Shown: positions 15,323-23,080, numbered from the stretch's first letter. The stretch is 64,000 nucleotides of DNA from Planotetraspora phitsanulokensis (GCF_016863295.1 NZ_BOOP01000048.1:1-64000), one strand, 5' to 3'. The notes: generated from the letters alone by a model not told the origin. Numbers and translations are program-made.

Positions 15323-15610
15323 TCAGCTCAGGATTACAGATCCCGCTGACACATCGTGCACCAGGGCGGACAACATTCGCCCGTGCTCGACACCCAGCTC
15401 ATAGGCGCGCTTGGCCGCGACCGCCTGACGGTGCTGATTGACCAGGTAGAACGTCGCTGGGAGTGGCACAGACGCGCCCCACATGAGCAGCAGCGCATCG
15501 GCGTAGGCGTTGCCCCAGCCACCGCCGAAGGCCAGGAGCAGGGCGATGGCCACTGCTCCGGCCCATCCGGCGATGCTGATCAGCCTGATCAGTGAATCGC
15601 CACGGGACAT
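15323..15610 (-). CDS. small two-span membrane protein
   Basis: A 95-residue protein with two membrane helices (residues about 8-30, IAGWAGAVAIALLLAFGG, and 36-57, LLLMWGASVPLPATFYLV), then a cytoplasmic helix (HRQAVAAKRAYELGVEHG). Translationally close to the secreted protein upstream. Function unknown. Confidence 0.5.
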   Translation of the reverse strand: MSRGDSLIRLISIAGWAGAVAIALLLAFGGGWGNAYADALLLMWGASVPLPATFYLVNQHRQAVAAKRAYELGVEHGRMLSALVHDVSAGSVILS

Positions 15611-15611
15611 G

Positions 15612-16046
15612 TCACATGCCGCCGGTGTGGCTCATCTGCTCCTGGGCCGGGATCCCGCTCGGGCTCGCGGTCGGGGTCAGGGTCTCCTCGGGGGCCGGCT
15701 GGTCGCCGCTGGTGGTGACGACCGGTTCCGGGGTGGTGGACGGCTGCGTGTCCTCCGTGGGAGTGCCCTCGATGGTCACGGTCGTCGTGGTCCGGCTGGT
15801 CGTGACCGTCTTGGTGACCGTGTACGTGCCGTCCGCGTTCTTCGTCCGGGTGGTGCTCGTTGTCCTGTTCGTGCTGACGACCGGCCCGGCGGGCGGGGCG
15901 ATGGTGACCGTGGGCGTCGGCGCGGTGGGCGTGGGCGTCGGCTCGACGTCGGCCATGGATGCGCCAGCCGTGCCCACGATGAGCAGAGCGGCGAAAGCGA
16001 GAGACGCGGCAGCCGCGCGGAAGCGCGGACGTGCGTGGATGTGCAT
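15612..16046 (-). CDS. secreted Thr/Pro-rich protein
   Basis: A 144-residue protein from ATG 16046 (AGGGG upstream). It has a signal peptide (RFRAAAASLAFAALLIVGTA, cleavage near GASMA-DVEP), then almost pure Thr/Pro/Ser/Val sequence (TPTPTAPTPTVTI, TKTVTTSRTTTTVT), typical of exported wall or glycosylated linker proteins. No LPXTG or membrane anchor is seen, so it may be released. Together with the neighbouring membrane protein it could alter the lysogen surface; this is inferred. Confidence 0.6.
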   Translation of the reverse strand: MHIHARPRFRAAAASLAFAALLIVGTAGASMADVEPTPTPTAPTPTVTIAPPAGPVVSTNRTTSTTRTKNADGTYTVTKTVTTSRTTTTVTIEGTPTEDTQPSTTPEPVVTTSGDQPAPEETLTPTASPSGIPAQEQMSHTGGM

Positions 16047-16360
16047 TGCGTGACCCCTAATGTGCATGGGTGAATCGGCGGTACGACTGACCGAAAACCG
16101 GTTCTGGTCAGTGCCCCTGTCAGCCCGCCGTTGAGTTGACCATGAAAGTCGGGATCAATAGGACATCGCAACAACTTTCAGCGCCATATTGTCGCCATGA
16201 CACAAATTCGCCACATTCCGGGCGAGATGGTCACTCTGTGTCAAACGTTACGAGATCATGACGTCTCGATAACCCTTGGGCTTTCCAGTCACCCTCCGGA
16301 CCGGACGGCGAGTCCAACCCTGGAAAGATCGGACATTTATCTAATGCCGCTGGAGAGACC
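16047..16360. other. intergenic region between divergent genes
   Basis: About 314 bases with lower GC than its surroundings. It carries TGACACA at 16198-16204 and its inverted copy TGTGTCA at 16237-16243, a possible operator between the secreted-protein gene and the rightward membrane-protein gene. No ORF or RNA gene is recognised. Confidence 0.35.
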
Positions 16361-16591
16361 ATGAAACGCCTCGCGATGGCCACCCCCGCAGCAGCCGCCA
16401 TCGTCGGCTCAGTCGCCTACTTGACTGATGTCGTCATGACGGGCTCGTCGACGACCCGAACGCTCGCGTTCGCAGGCGGGGTACTGGTGTGCCTCGTCAC
16501 CATGTCCGTCACCCTGTTCCTCGTCCGGAAGGCGCCCAGCGTCACGACGCCGGCGGCGGCCTACGCCGAAGGGATCAAGGCCGGGCGCTGA
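16361..16591 (+). CDS. small two-span membrane protein
   Basis: A 76-residue protein with two membrane helices (ATPAAAAIVGSVAYLTDVVM and TLAFAGGVLVCLVTMSVTLF) and a short soluble tail. ATG 16361 has GGAGAG three bases upstream. It stands alone on the plus strand. Unknown function; small lysogen-expressed membrane proteins sometimes mediate exclusion. Confidence 0.5.
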   Translation: MKRLAMATPAAAAIVGSVAYLTDVVMTGSSTTRTLAFAGGVLVCLVTMSVTLFLVRKAPSVTTPAAAYAEGIKAGR

Positions 16592-16640
16592 ACCTCGGCC
16601 AGCGGGCCGTACGCAGCGGCGGCCCGCTGGCCGTGAACGC

Positions 16641-17144
16641 TCACGTCTCGGTCGGCCACTGGTCCGGCTGGGACACGAACGTCCCCATCGCCGGCACCGT
16701 GTAGGCCCACCCCTCGTTCCGTAGCAGCGAGTACGCGGCCCGGCCGGTCTTCTTGGCCACGCCGAATAGGTCGTGCATCTCCGACTCGGCCGGGAGCGGC
16801 TCGTCAGGTCGGTACTTGCCGCCGATGATGTCCGCGCGGATCTTCGCGGCCATCGACTCGAAGGGGTACGGCTCGCGGATCTGCGGAGCGTCCTCGGGCC
16901 CGACGAATGATCCGACAGCCGCCACGGTGTAGATCAGCCCCTCCTCGCGGAGGATCTTCAAGGCGTTGCGGACGGTCAGCCTGGACGCGTCGTACTGCTC
17001 GCAGATCTCGAGCTCTTTGGGGAGCGCCTGGCCGGGCTTGAGTTCGCCCTTCTCGATGCTCTCCCTGAGATCGCCGGAGATCTTCTTGTACAGCGGCACT
17101 GGGCCGCGGGGCCCGCGTCTGGTCATGACAGCAGAGTAATACAT
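16641..17144 (-). CDS. GntR-type regulator with two tandem winged helices
   Basis: A 167-residue protein made of two GntR-like wHTH units and no effector domain. Unit 1 covers about 18-80 (YKKISGDLRESIEKGELKPG, LTVRNALKILREEGLIY, VGSFV) and unit 2 about 95-160 (MAAKIRADIIGGKYRPDEPL, GVAKKTGRAAYSLLRNEGW, MGTFVS). ATG 17144 has GAAAGG about ten bases upstream; ATG 17126 is an alternative. GntR proteins such as KorSA repress transfer genes on Streptomyces elements. A tandem form could bind two half-sites as a monomer. Confidence 0.75.
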   Translation of the reverse strand: MYYSAVMTRRGPRGPVPLYKKISGDLRESIEKGELKPGQALPKELEICEQYDASRLTVRNALKILREEGLIYTVAAVGSFVGPEDAPQIREPYPFESMAAKIRADIIGGKYRPDEPLPAESEMHDLFGVAKKTGRAAYSLLRNEGWAYTVPAMGTFVSQPDQWPTET

Positions 17145-17219
17145 ATGGGGAACCTTTCAAGACGTATAGGAGATCAGACAGACGGGGCGGCGGCGATTGT
17201 TTGGCCCCAGAAACGGAGA

Positions 17220-17246
17220 AGCCCCGGCGCCATCAGCGCCGGGGCT
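17220..17246 (-). terminator. strong hairpin terminator
   Basis: A perfect 11-bp stem AGCCCCGGCGC with a five-base loop, downstream of the stop at 17282. It is followed on the minus strand by TTCTCCGTTT. Confidence 0.65.
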
Positions 17247-17281
17247 CCTTCAACGTGGTGTGCAATCACGTACCGGCGATG

Positions 17282-17980
17282 CTACCGCGCCGGAGATCGC
17301 CTACGGCGGGCCTTGGCCAGGATGACCGGCTCCACCACAGTGACGTAGGCCCAGAAGCCTCCGTCGCCGTCGTCAGCGAGACGTACGGCGAACTTGAGCC
17401 CGTCCTGCGGGCACACCACCTCGTCCTCGCCCCGCACCTCAGCAGGCAGGATCACCCGGCGCTCGCAGCACGGCAGGTCGACGGCGACGCGACGGCCGCG
17501 CACCTTGTCCGTCCACCGCTGGACCACCTGGCCCGGCACGAGTTCGCGGGGGACGGGAAACCCAGCGTGGATCATCGGCGGAGCAGGGGCCTCGGGCGCC
17601 TTGTCGTTCTCGTCTTTCCTCCGGTCGACCACGGCCAGGCCCGCCATGTCGAGCGCGGTCACCAGGCGGTCGGCCAGCGCGAGAGCGAGGTCCTCGTCCG
17701 GCGCCGCGTACGCGCGGACCAGCTCGTCGGCCAGGACACGCACCGGGCCGGACCGCTTCTCGTCCTTGAACATGCCCGCGGCCGCGCGGCCGGCGCGGCG
17801 CACCCAGGTGTCGAGCTCAGTCGCCGTACCGAACACGGCGACCTCGATCTGCTCCACCCGGTCCAGCAGGAGCAGGACGTGGGTCGCTCTCGTCTCGCCG
17901 AGGTCGCCGCGCTGCTCGTCGGTGAGCGGCAGGATCGTCGGCACCAGCTGCGGGGCCTTGCCCGCGACGGTCGTCCTCAC
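17282..17980 (-). CDS. hypothetical protein with C-terminal Cys motif
   Basis: A 232-residue protein from GTG 17980 (GTGA overlap). The N-terminal half is helical (LGETRATHVLLLLDRVEQIE, MFKDEKRSGPVRVLADELVR). The C-terminal 90 residues are beta-rich with LPCCERRVILPAEV and EVVCPQDGLKF, which could form a zinc site. Last gene of its transcript, ending at a strong hairpin. Not recognised. Confidence 0.5.
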   Translation of the reverse strand: MRTTVAGKAPQLVPTILPLTDEQRGDLGETRATHVLLLLDRVEQIEVAVFGTATELDTWVRRAGRAAAGMFKDEKRSGPVRVLADELVRAYAAPDEDLALALADRLVTALDMAGLAVVDRRKDENDKAPEAPAPPMIHAGFPVPRELVPGQVVQRWTDKVRGRRVAVDLPCCERRVILPAEVRGEDEVVCPQDGLKFAVRLADDGDGGFWAYVTVVEPVILAKARRRRSPAR

Positions 17981-18351
17981 AGCGATGCCCTTTCGTTCGG
18001 GGTGAGGGGGAAGCGGGCGGTGAGGGCCCGGATGATTTCGAGCGCGACGCGGCGGTCTTCGTCCGGGTCGAAGTCCTCGATCGCCGAGACCACAAGGGAG
18101 TCGTCGTCGTCGCCGTACTCGGTGTCGAACAGCTCCGGCCAGGTGTCCGGGTCGAACTCGTCGTCAGCTCTCGCGTCGACGGCCGAGCGAAAGGCACGCT
18201 GGACGCTGACGGGGTTCTCGTAGTGCCCGTTCACGGTGGTCGATGGGATCTCCACCGATGTGTGCGCGGGGTCGTCGAGCGTCATTCCGAGCAGGTCGAC
18301 GACGAGGTCCCTGATCCCGTCGCGCGTGATGTAGGCGGTGACGTCGCTCAT
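17977..18351 (-). CDS. hypothetical acidic protein
   Basis: A 124-residue acidic protein from ATG 18351 (ATGA overlap with the exonuclease stop). It is rich in Asp/Glu (DTEYGDDDDSLVVSAIEDFD) and ends with helices. Coupling to the exonuclease suggests joint expression. Function unknown. Confidence 0.5.
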   Translation of the reverse strand: MSDVTAYITRDGIRDLVVDLLGMTLDDPAHTSVEIPSTTVNGHYENPVSVQRAFRSAVDARADDEFDPDTWPELFDTEYGDDDDSLVVSAIEDFDPDEDRRVALEIIRALTARFPLTPNERASL

Positions 18352-19058
18352 GCTCGCTTCCCGTACACCGCGTCGTACACGTCGCGGACGAGGCGAGCAT
18401 CGCCGAGTGCGGTGTGCCGATCGTCGATCGACTGATGCACGCCGAGCGCTCGCCAGTCCAGATGATCGGTTGTGCCGTCGAGCCAGTCGTTGACGTACGG
18501 GGCCGTTTCCGGCTCGAACTCGTCGGCGAGCGCGCGGCCGCGCAGGCGGCCGATCACGTACCCGATCGCGAGCGCCCGCACGTCGATCATCCGGTGGTGC
18601 GCGGTCAGGATCTGCCCGTGCGAGCGGAGGAACGCGTCGAGGTGCTTCCGATCGAACGCCGGGTTGTTCGCGACGATCGTCGCCCCGTTCAGCGTGCGGG
18701 CGAGCGCCGCGGCGACCGCGAAGGCGTCCATGTGTAGGAGCAGGTCGCCGAAGCGAGCGGGCTTGCCGCTCGTGTTCGTGTGCGCCAGTGGTGCCTGCGG
18801 GTCGTCGGCGTCCACGCAGGACAGCTCCACGGCCGCTCCGACAGGCTTGCCCGTGAGCCGGGACCGCTCGTAGTAGTTGCCGACCTGGACGGAGGCGGGG
18901 TCGGCTGTCACCAGGTCCGGCCGCACCTGCCACCAGGATTCGACGTCGCGCATGTCCGGGAGCGCCGGGTTGCGGACGATCAGCGCGGCCTCCCAGAGGT
19001 TGCCGAACCGCTCGTCGAGGTGGGTTGTCTCCGTGTCGAGAAACACGATCCTTCGCAT
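18348..19058 (-). CDS. DEDDh 3'-5' exonuclease
   Basis: A 236-residue protein with DnaQ/RNase T-type motifs: Exo I VFLDTETTHLDERFG, Exo II ATIVANNPAFDRKHL, and Exo III RHTALGDARLVRDVY with the catalytic His five residues before Asp. ATG 19058 follows GAAGGA. Such enzymes degrade single-stranded DNA or RNA ends from 3'. In a phage or plasmid it may help replication or recycling. A second, shorter DEDDh protein lies in the cargo cluster at 55.5 kb. Confidence 0.8.
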   Translation of the reverse strand: MRRIVFLDTETTHLDERFGNLWEAALIVRNPALPDMRDVESWWQVRPDLVTADPASVQVGNYYERSRLTGKPVGAAVELSCVDADDPQAPLAHTNTSGKPARFGDLLLHMDAFAVAAALARTLNGATIVANNPAFDRKHLDAFLRSHGQILTAHHRMIDVRALAIGYVIGRLRGRALADEFEPETAPYVNDWLDGTTDHLDWRALGVHQSIDDRHTALGDARLVRDVYDAVYGKRA

Positions 19059-19086
19059 GGGTCCTTCTCTGCTTGAAGGGGGGGAA

Positions 19087-19118
19087 GGCCTGCCCGGCCG
19101 TACATGCTCGGGCAGGCC
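19087..19118 (-). terminator. hairpin terminator
   Basis: A perfect 10-bp stem GGCCTGCCCG with a 12-base loop, between the stop at 19133 and the exonuclease start at 19058. Confidence 0.5.
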
Positions 19119-19132
19119 GATGAGCGGTTTGG

Positions 19133-19408
19133 TCAGCGCTCGGTTCGCTCGGTGTGCTCGGTTCGCTCGGCGCGGAGCTTGAGCAGGGCTTCGGCGACTC
19201 CGCCGATGTGCGCGTCGATCTGACCGCCGCGCTCGCGGTACACGTGGTTGGCGCGCGTCATGAACGCGAAGAGCGGCGTCCTGGTGCCGACGTGCATCAG
19301 GTCGTAATCGGGCACGCCCTCGAGATCGGCGAGCATGCCCTGGACGATCGGATCGGCCGCCAGCTCGTCGACCTTCGCGGCGTAGTAGTGGTGTCGGATG
19401 TACGCCAC
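19133..19408 (-). CDS. hypothetical helical protein
   Basis: A 91-residue protein from GTG 19408, with AAGGAGG seven bases upstream. It begins VAYIRHHYYAAKVDELAADP and ends in repeated ERTEHTERTER. No motif recognised. Confidence 0.5.
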   Translation of the reverse strand: MAYIRHHYYAAKVDELAADPIVQGMLADLEGVPDYDLMHVGTRTPLFAFMTRANHVYRERGGQIDAHIGGVAEALLKLRAERTEHTERTER

Positions 19409-19410
19409 GC

Positions 19411-19785
19411 TCAGACCTCCTTGGCCGGGCTGGACAGGCGGTTGATGGTGCGGGCGAGCATGAACACCTGCGCGTAGCAGTCGCAGATGTCGCCGGGGTC
19501 GGTGAACTCGCCGCAGCTGTCGCAGAGCAGGCCCGGCTCGTGGCCGCAGTCCTGGCACTGGTCGACGTCCTCGTGGACGTAGTCGGCGACCTTGTCGGCG
19601 GCGGCCTCGAGGAGCGTCACCGCGCGGTCTCGCAGGCCGGGGGTCAGCGGTGCCCGGCCGGCGCGGGCGTGCTCGGCCGCCGTCCGCAGCTCCTCGACCA
19701 GGGCGTCCACGTAGGGCGTTTCGGTGTCTGTGTCGTGGGGTTCGACGGCGAGAGCCGAGTGGTTCGCGGCTTCGGTGGTCGGCAT
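19411..19785 (-). CDS. small protein with paired CxxC zinc motif
   Basis: A 124-residue protein from ATG 19785 (AAGGAG about 13 bases upstream). A helical N-terminus is followed by CQDCGHEPGLLCDSCGEF and CDCYAQ, a clear zinc-ribbon pattern. Function unknown. Confidence 0.5.
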   Translation of the reverse strand: MPTTEAANHSALAVEPHDTDTETPYVDALVEELRTAAEHARAGRAPLTPGLRDRAVTLLEAAADKVADYVHEDVDQCQDCGHEPGLLCDSCGEFTDPGDICDCYAQVFMLARTINRLSSPAKEV

Positions 19786-19813
19786 CGGCAGTTCGTCTCT
19801 CCTTAGGAGTGGG

Positions 19814-19841
19814 GCTGCCCCGCCGCGGTGGGCGGGGCAGC
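19814..19841 (-). terminator. hairpin terminator
   Basis: A perfect 11-bp stem GCTGCCCCGCC with a six-base loop, directly before the TCGCGGTTCCGCTA element and after the stop at 19859. Confidence 0.5.
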
Positions 19842-19844
19842 AGA

Positions 19845-19858
19845 TCGCGGTTCCGCTA
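19845..19858. promoter_or_regulatory. TAGCGG-type palindrome, copy 2 (one mismatch)
   Basis: TCGCGGTTCCGCTA, abutting the TGA at 19859-19861 on the minus strand. Same orientation relative to a stop codon as the copies at 28302, 36646 and 37554. Confidence 0.45.
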
Positions 19859-20218
19859 TCAGCGGTAATAGCCGTCGCCCTTGTCTCCGCCGTAGAGGCG
19901 GACCTGGTGCTCTTCCTCGCTGGTGAGCAGCCGCGCGGGAAGCGTCGCGAGGCCCTTCTCATGGGCCTTCCAGAAGCGGTGCCATCCGTCGATGGGGATG
20001 TGTCCGGCGTCCTTGACGGGGACGATGAGGGTTGGCTTTGTCAGGTCCACGGTGGCGGCGTGGGCCTTGTCGATGCGGATCAGATGGAACCACATGGCCG
20101 CCTGCTCGACGGAGATGTCGATGGTGGGTCGGCCCGCGGTGATGCGCTCGGCTTCGGTGACGTCCCAGCCGTACGCGAGGAAGTGGAAGGTCTCGCGCGT
20201 GGCTGTCGTGGCGGTCAA
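19859..20218 (-). CDS. ParB-like nuclease-domain small protein
   Basis: A 119-residue protein that starts at TTG 20218, overlapping the upstream TGA (TTTTGA). The sequence VPVKDAGHIPIDGWHRFWKA followed by HEKGLATLPARLLTSEE matches the ParB/Srx core strand-helix (IDGWHRxxxA...LPAxxLT). It lacks an HTH, so it is not a full partition ParB. Such small ParB-N proteins are common in phages and may bind nucleotide (CTP-like) or act as nucleases. It sits just left of the par control region. Confidence 0.55.
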   Translation of the reverse strand: MTATTATRETFHFLAYGWDVTEAERITAGRPTIDISVEQAAMWFHLIRIDKAHAATVDLTKPTLIVPVKDAGHIPIDGWHRFWKAHEKGLATLPARLLTSEEEHQVRLYGGDKGDGYYR

Positions 20219-20421
20219 AAGTCCTCCTCGTCGAGTGCGGCGGCGAGGCTGTTCATGAGGGCCAGGACCTCTTCGGTGCCCATCTCCGCGAGGCTCTCGT
20301 CGAGCGTCCGGCCGGGCAGCGGGTGGATCTCGAAGACGTCGGTGCCGTCCTCGTGGAGCACGGCGACGGGTGATCCGGCGCGCGTGTACTCGAACGGCTC
20401 GGGGTCGGGGGTTGTGGTCAT
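20215..20421 (-). CDS. small acidic hypothetical protein
   Basis: A 68-residue acidic protein from ATG 20421, preceded by GAAGAAGGG. First gene leftward of the par control region and coupled to the ParB-like gene. Function unknown. Confidence 0.5.
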   Translation of the reverse strand: MTTTPDPEPFEYTRAGSPVAVLHEDGTDVFEIHPLPGRTLDESLAEMGTEEVLALMNSLAAALDEEDF

Positions 20422-20662
20422 GGTGCCCTTCTTCGGTTGCTGGTAGCGGGGCCGCTATCAGCGTGGCGGAACCGTTTCGGTCAAGATCACTGCTTGACCT
20501 CTGGTCATTATAACCGCTTGTAGAGGTCTGTAGACCTTTGAGAGACGTCTGAATGCGTCGTATGTCCGGATCACTCCAAACCGTTACCGACAAGACGACA
20601 AGCGCTCTCAGAACCGCGTACCGTTGGTCTCACGCCACCCCGCCACAGGAAGCCCAGCCGAC
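20422..20662. promoter_or_regulatory. operator-dense divergent promoter of the partition region
   Basis: It contains TAGCGGGGCCGCTA at 20444-20457 (perfect palindrome, copy 3), TGACCTCTGGTCA at 20495-20507, AGGTCTGTAGACCT at 20524-20537 and a GGTCAA-N8-TTGACC repeat at 20480-20499. A consensus -10 TATAAT lies on the minus strand at 20512-20507, overlapping the TGACC palindrome, so binding there would block the leftward promoter. Repression by the RHH or ParA protein is plausible. Confidence 0.6.
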
Positions 20663-21169
20663 ATGCCACGACCGCCACAGCGCCGTCCTGCGGCCGCGCA
20701 GCCCATATTCATGGAACCCGGAGCAGAGGCCGAACAGCCGCCGACAGCGGAAGCGCAACCAGCGCGCGGAGCCTCGCCCCGCCGGACGCGCAAGCCGACC
20801 TGGACCACGCTCATTCCGACGACGATCCGTCTGGACGAGGACGTCGACGACCGGGTGACCGTCGCCCTGCAAACCACCGGGATGGGCCTCCAGGAGTTCA
20901 TCGAGCAGGCCATCAACGTCGCCTGCGATGCGCTGTCCATCCCGAAGACCATGCCGGAAGGCAGCTCCACGAAGCTGCCGCGCGATCCGAACGCCGAACC
21001 GCCGGGCACGCCCACGGAGCAGGTGTGGAAGACCGGCAACGTACGGCTCAAGCCGAACACGCGCATGAGGCTCGCTGCGGCCTGCGACAAACAGCAGGTC
21101 GGCGGCAAGGAGCTCATCAACGACGCCGTGGCGGACTACCTCGACGACCTCGGCATCGAGGGCGGGTAG
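20663..21169 (+). CDS. ribbon-helix-helix-type DNA-binding protein next to parA
   Basis: A 168-residue protein from ATG 20663 (AGGAAG upstream). After a Pro/Ala-rich, basic N-terminus come two beta-helix-helix units: TTIRLDEDVDDRVTVALQTT with GLQEFIEQAINVACDAL, and NVRLKPNTRMRLAAACDKQQ with GKELINDAVADYLDDLG. This is the RHH signature duplicated within one chain. RHH proteins often act as partition repressors or centromere binders beside ParA. A terminator follows, so it is a separate short transcript. Confidence 0.6.
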   Translation: MPRPPQRRPAAAQPIFMEPGAEAEQPPTAEAQPARGASPRRTRKPTWTTLIPTTIRLDEDVDDRVTVALQTTGMGLQEFIEQAINVACDALSIPKTMPEGSSTKLPRDPNAEPPGTPTEQVWKTGNVRLKPNTRMRLAAACDKQQVGGKELINDAVADYLDDLGIEGG

Positions 21170-21186
21170 GGGCGGGCTGGGAGCGA

Positions 21187-21220
21187 AAAGGCCGCCACAC
21201 ACGCGACAGTGGCGGCCTTT
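21187..21220 (+). terminator. Rho-independent terminator
   Basis: A perfect 12-bp stem AAAGGCCGCCAC with a 10-base loop; the stem ends in TTT and continues TCTCC. It closes the RHH gene before parA. Confidence 0.7.
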
Positions 21221-21307
21221 CTCCGTGTTCGGCGTGTCGTTCGCTTCTAGGATGTCCAACGCGCCCGTGTCGTTTTGTCGGGCGCGAACGCCACAGGAGG
21301 TCCCGAA

Positions 21308-22183
21308 TTGAACGCCACACCAACCGCGGCACCCCCGCCAACGGGCGACGAACTGCCCCCGTGGCTGCGGCCGCGTGTCCCCGCCGGCTTCAAGCCACTC
21401 GCCACGCCCGCCCGGTTCTGTTGCATCATGCAGAAGGGCGGCAGCGGCAAGAGCACGACCGCCGTCTGCCTCGCCTGCGAACTCGCCCTCATGGGGCTCC
21501 GTGTCCGCGTCTGGGACGTCGACGCCCAGCTCGGCGGGACCACGCACTGGCTGGCGCCGAAGATCGGCGAGGGCGCCGGCGAGCCCGCGAACTTGCTCCA
21601 CCTGTTCAACGGCGAGGCTTCGCCCGACGAGGTGACGTATCCGACGCAGGTGCCGAACCTGTACGTCGTGCCGTCGTACACGAGCCTCAAGCAGGTCGAG
21701 ATCCAGCCGCCGCCCGGTGCCGAGCAGGTCATCGACTGGGCCATCGAGCATACGGCCGAGCCGTTCGACGTCGAGATCACCGACTGCGGGCCCGCCCTCG
21801 GGCAGCTGTCCGTGGCGGCGCTCGTCGGCACGCCGAACGTCATCATTCCGCTCAAGGTCTCGGGCTTCGACCTGAACGCCCTGACCGAGCTGAACCGGAC
21901 GCTCAGGCTGACCAAGCAGCGGCTCGCCCCGGACCTCAAGATCTCCGCCGTCCTCCTGTCGGAGGTGCTGCGGTCGAACCTGACGCGGGACGTGTTCGAC
22001 GCGATGTGCGCGGACTTCCCGGATTCCCTCGTCATGGGCATCCGGCAGAGCGTGAAGGCCCGCGAAGCATCCCTCGACGGCATCCGGTTGCCGCTCCACG
22101 AGTATGCGCCCGACGCGACCGTACGCCACGACTTCCGGTACCTCGCGGCCGCGCTCGTCGACGCCGAGAGGAAAGCCGCATGA
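21308..22183 (+). CDS. parA: ParA-family partition ATPase
   Basis: A 291-residue protein from TTG 21308, with AGGAGG seven bases upstream. It has the deviant Walker A (CIMQKGGSGKSTTAVCLA, signature Lys in KGGSGKST), Walker A' VWDVDAQLGGTTHWL and Walker B FDVEITDCGPALG, ending in the helical ParA C-terminus. ParA proteins bind DNA non-specifically in the ATP state and move ParB-bound plasmids. Its stop overlaps the next start (ATGA), giving a classical parAB operon. This is strong evidence that the element is maintained extrachromosomally at some stage. Confidence 0.85.
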   Translation: MNATPTAAPPPTGDELPPWLRPRVPAGFKPLATPARFCCIMQKGGSGKSTTAVCLACELALMGLRVRVWDVDAQLGGTTHWLAPKIGEGAGEPANLLHLFNGEASPDEVTYPTQVPNLYVVPSYTSLKQVEIQPPPGAEQVIDWAIEHTAEPFDVEITDCGPALGQLSVAALVGTPNVIIPLKVSGFDLNALTELNRTLRLTKQRLAPDLKISAVLLSEVLRSNLTRDVFDAMCADFPDSLVMGIRQSVKAREASLDGIRLPLHEYAPDATVRHDFRYLAAALVDAERKAA

Positions 22184-22989
22184 CGGCGGGCAAGGGTCCT
22201 CGGTTCAAAATCGCCTCCACGCACGCTGCGGGCCCGTCCGTCGTTGACGAGCTGGTCGGCCGCGTGCCGGTACAGCGGCCAGAGCCGACACCAGCTGACG
22301 GCGAGGTGGTCGGCACCATCGTGCAGCCGGCCGCCGCGCCGGTCGTTGCCAAATTTGGCAACGCCGATGAGCCGCCCACGCTTGAGGAGTGCGAGCAGCA
22401 CATCCGAACGATCACGACCCAATGGCTGCTCGGTGTCGGCCTGGCCCTCAGGGCGATCCGCGACCACGAGCTGTTCAAGACGGCCGGGTACGACTCGTTC
22501 ACCTCGTACGTGCGTCACCGACAGCCGCTCGGCATGAAGCCGCCGCAGGTGACCCGGGTCATCCAGTCGATCCCGGTTGTCGAAGCACTGGAGAACCGCA
22601 CCGACCGTGAGATCAACGAGGGTCAGGCCCGCGTCCTCGTTCCCGTTCTTGAGCACGGCGCGCAAGCCGTGCAAGAGGTCTGGGACGCCGCGGCGAACTC
22701 CGGGCACCCGTCAGCGCGAGCGCTCGCGGAGATCGCCCGGAAGAAGGGCTACCTCAAGGGTGAGGATCCGAACGGCGGTAGTGACGATCCGCCGCCGCCC
22801 CCGCCCTCGGGGACATCGGCCGTCCTCGTGCGCTACCAGCGGGCGCTGTCGGCGTTCGACGACCTCCGTGGGCTGAGGAATTTGGCCAAGGAGGAGCCGG
22901 ACGCGGCGCGGCACATCGCGGCGAAGCTGCGCGAGGCCCTGAACGAGCTGGAGACGGATCTCACCGAGGATGACGCGCCAGCCGAGTAG
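22180..22989 (+). CDS. ParB-like partition partner
   Basis: A 269-residue protein coupled to parA. A disordered N-terminus precedes a helical DNA-binding core (WLLGVGLALRAIRDHELFKT, YDSFTSYVRHRQPLGMKPPQ, VTRVIQSIPVVEALENR, INEGQARVLVPVL) resembling the HTH part of ParB/KorB-like proteins. The canonical N-terminal CTPase motifs (GERRxxA) are absent, so it belongs to a divergent actinobacterial type. The C-terminal helices (LRNLAKEEPDAARHIAAKLR) may dimerise. Two perfect palindromes follow its stop, the first a good parS candidate. Confidence 0.65.
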   Translation: MTAGKGPRFKIASTHAAGPSVVDELVGRVPVQRPEPTPADGEVVGTIVQPAAAPVVAKFGNADEPPTLEECEQHIRTITTQWLLGVGLALRAIRDHELFKTAGYDSFTSYVRHRQPLGMKPPQVTRVIQSIPVVEALENRTDREINEGQARVLVPVLEHGAQAVQEVWDAAANSGHPSARALAEIARKKGYLKGEDPNGGSDDPPPPPPSGTSAVLVRYQRALSAFDDLRGLRNLAKEEPDAARHIAAKLREALNELETDLTEDDAPAE

Positions 22990-23021
22990 CCGTACTTGAA
23001 AGGATTCCTTTCAAGTACGGC
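22989..23021. repeat. 33-bp perfect palindrome, candidate centromere (parS)
   Basis: GCCGTACTTGAAAGGA, a single central T, then its exact complement, starting at the parB-like stop. It is AT-richer than its surroundings and distinct from the GC-rich terminator that follows at 23034. Partition sites commonly lie next to parB. A terminator role is possible but it lacks a U tract. Confidence 0.5.
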
Positions 23022-23033
23022 TTCAAGTAGAAG

Positions 23034-23061
23034 GGGCGGGAGCCGTACGGCTCCCGCCCCT
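23034..23061. terminator. 28-bp perfect palindrome, bidirectional terminator
   Basis: GGGGCGGGAGCCGT with its exact complement, placed between the convergent par operon and the leftward gene ending at 23081. It is followed by TCTTC on the plus strand. Confidence 0.6.
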
Positions 23062-23080
23062 CTTCGCGTCCCGGCCGGCC

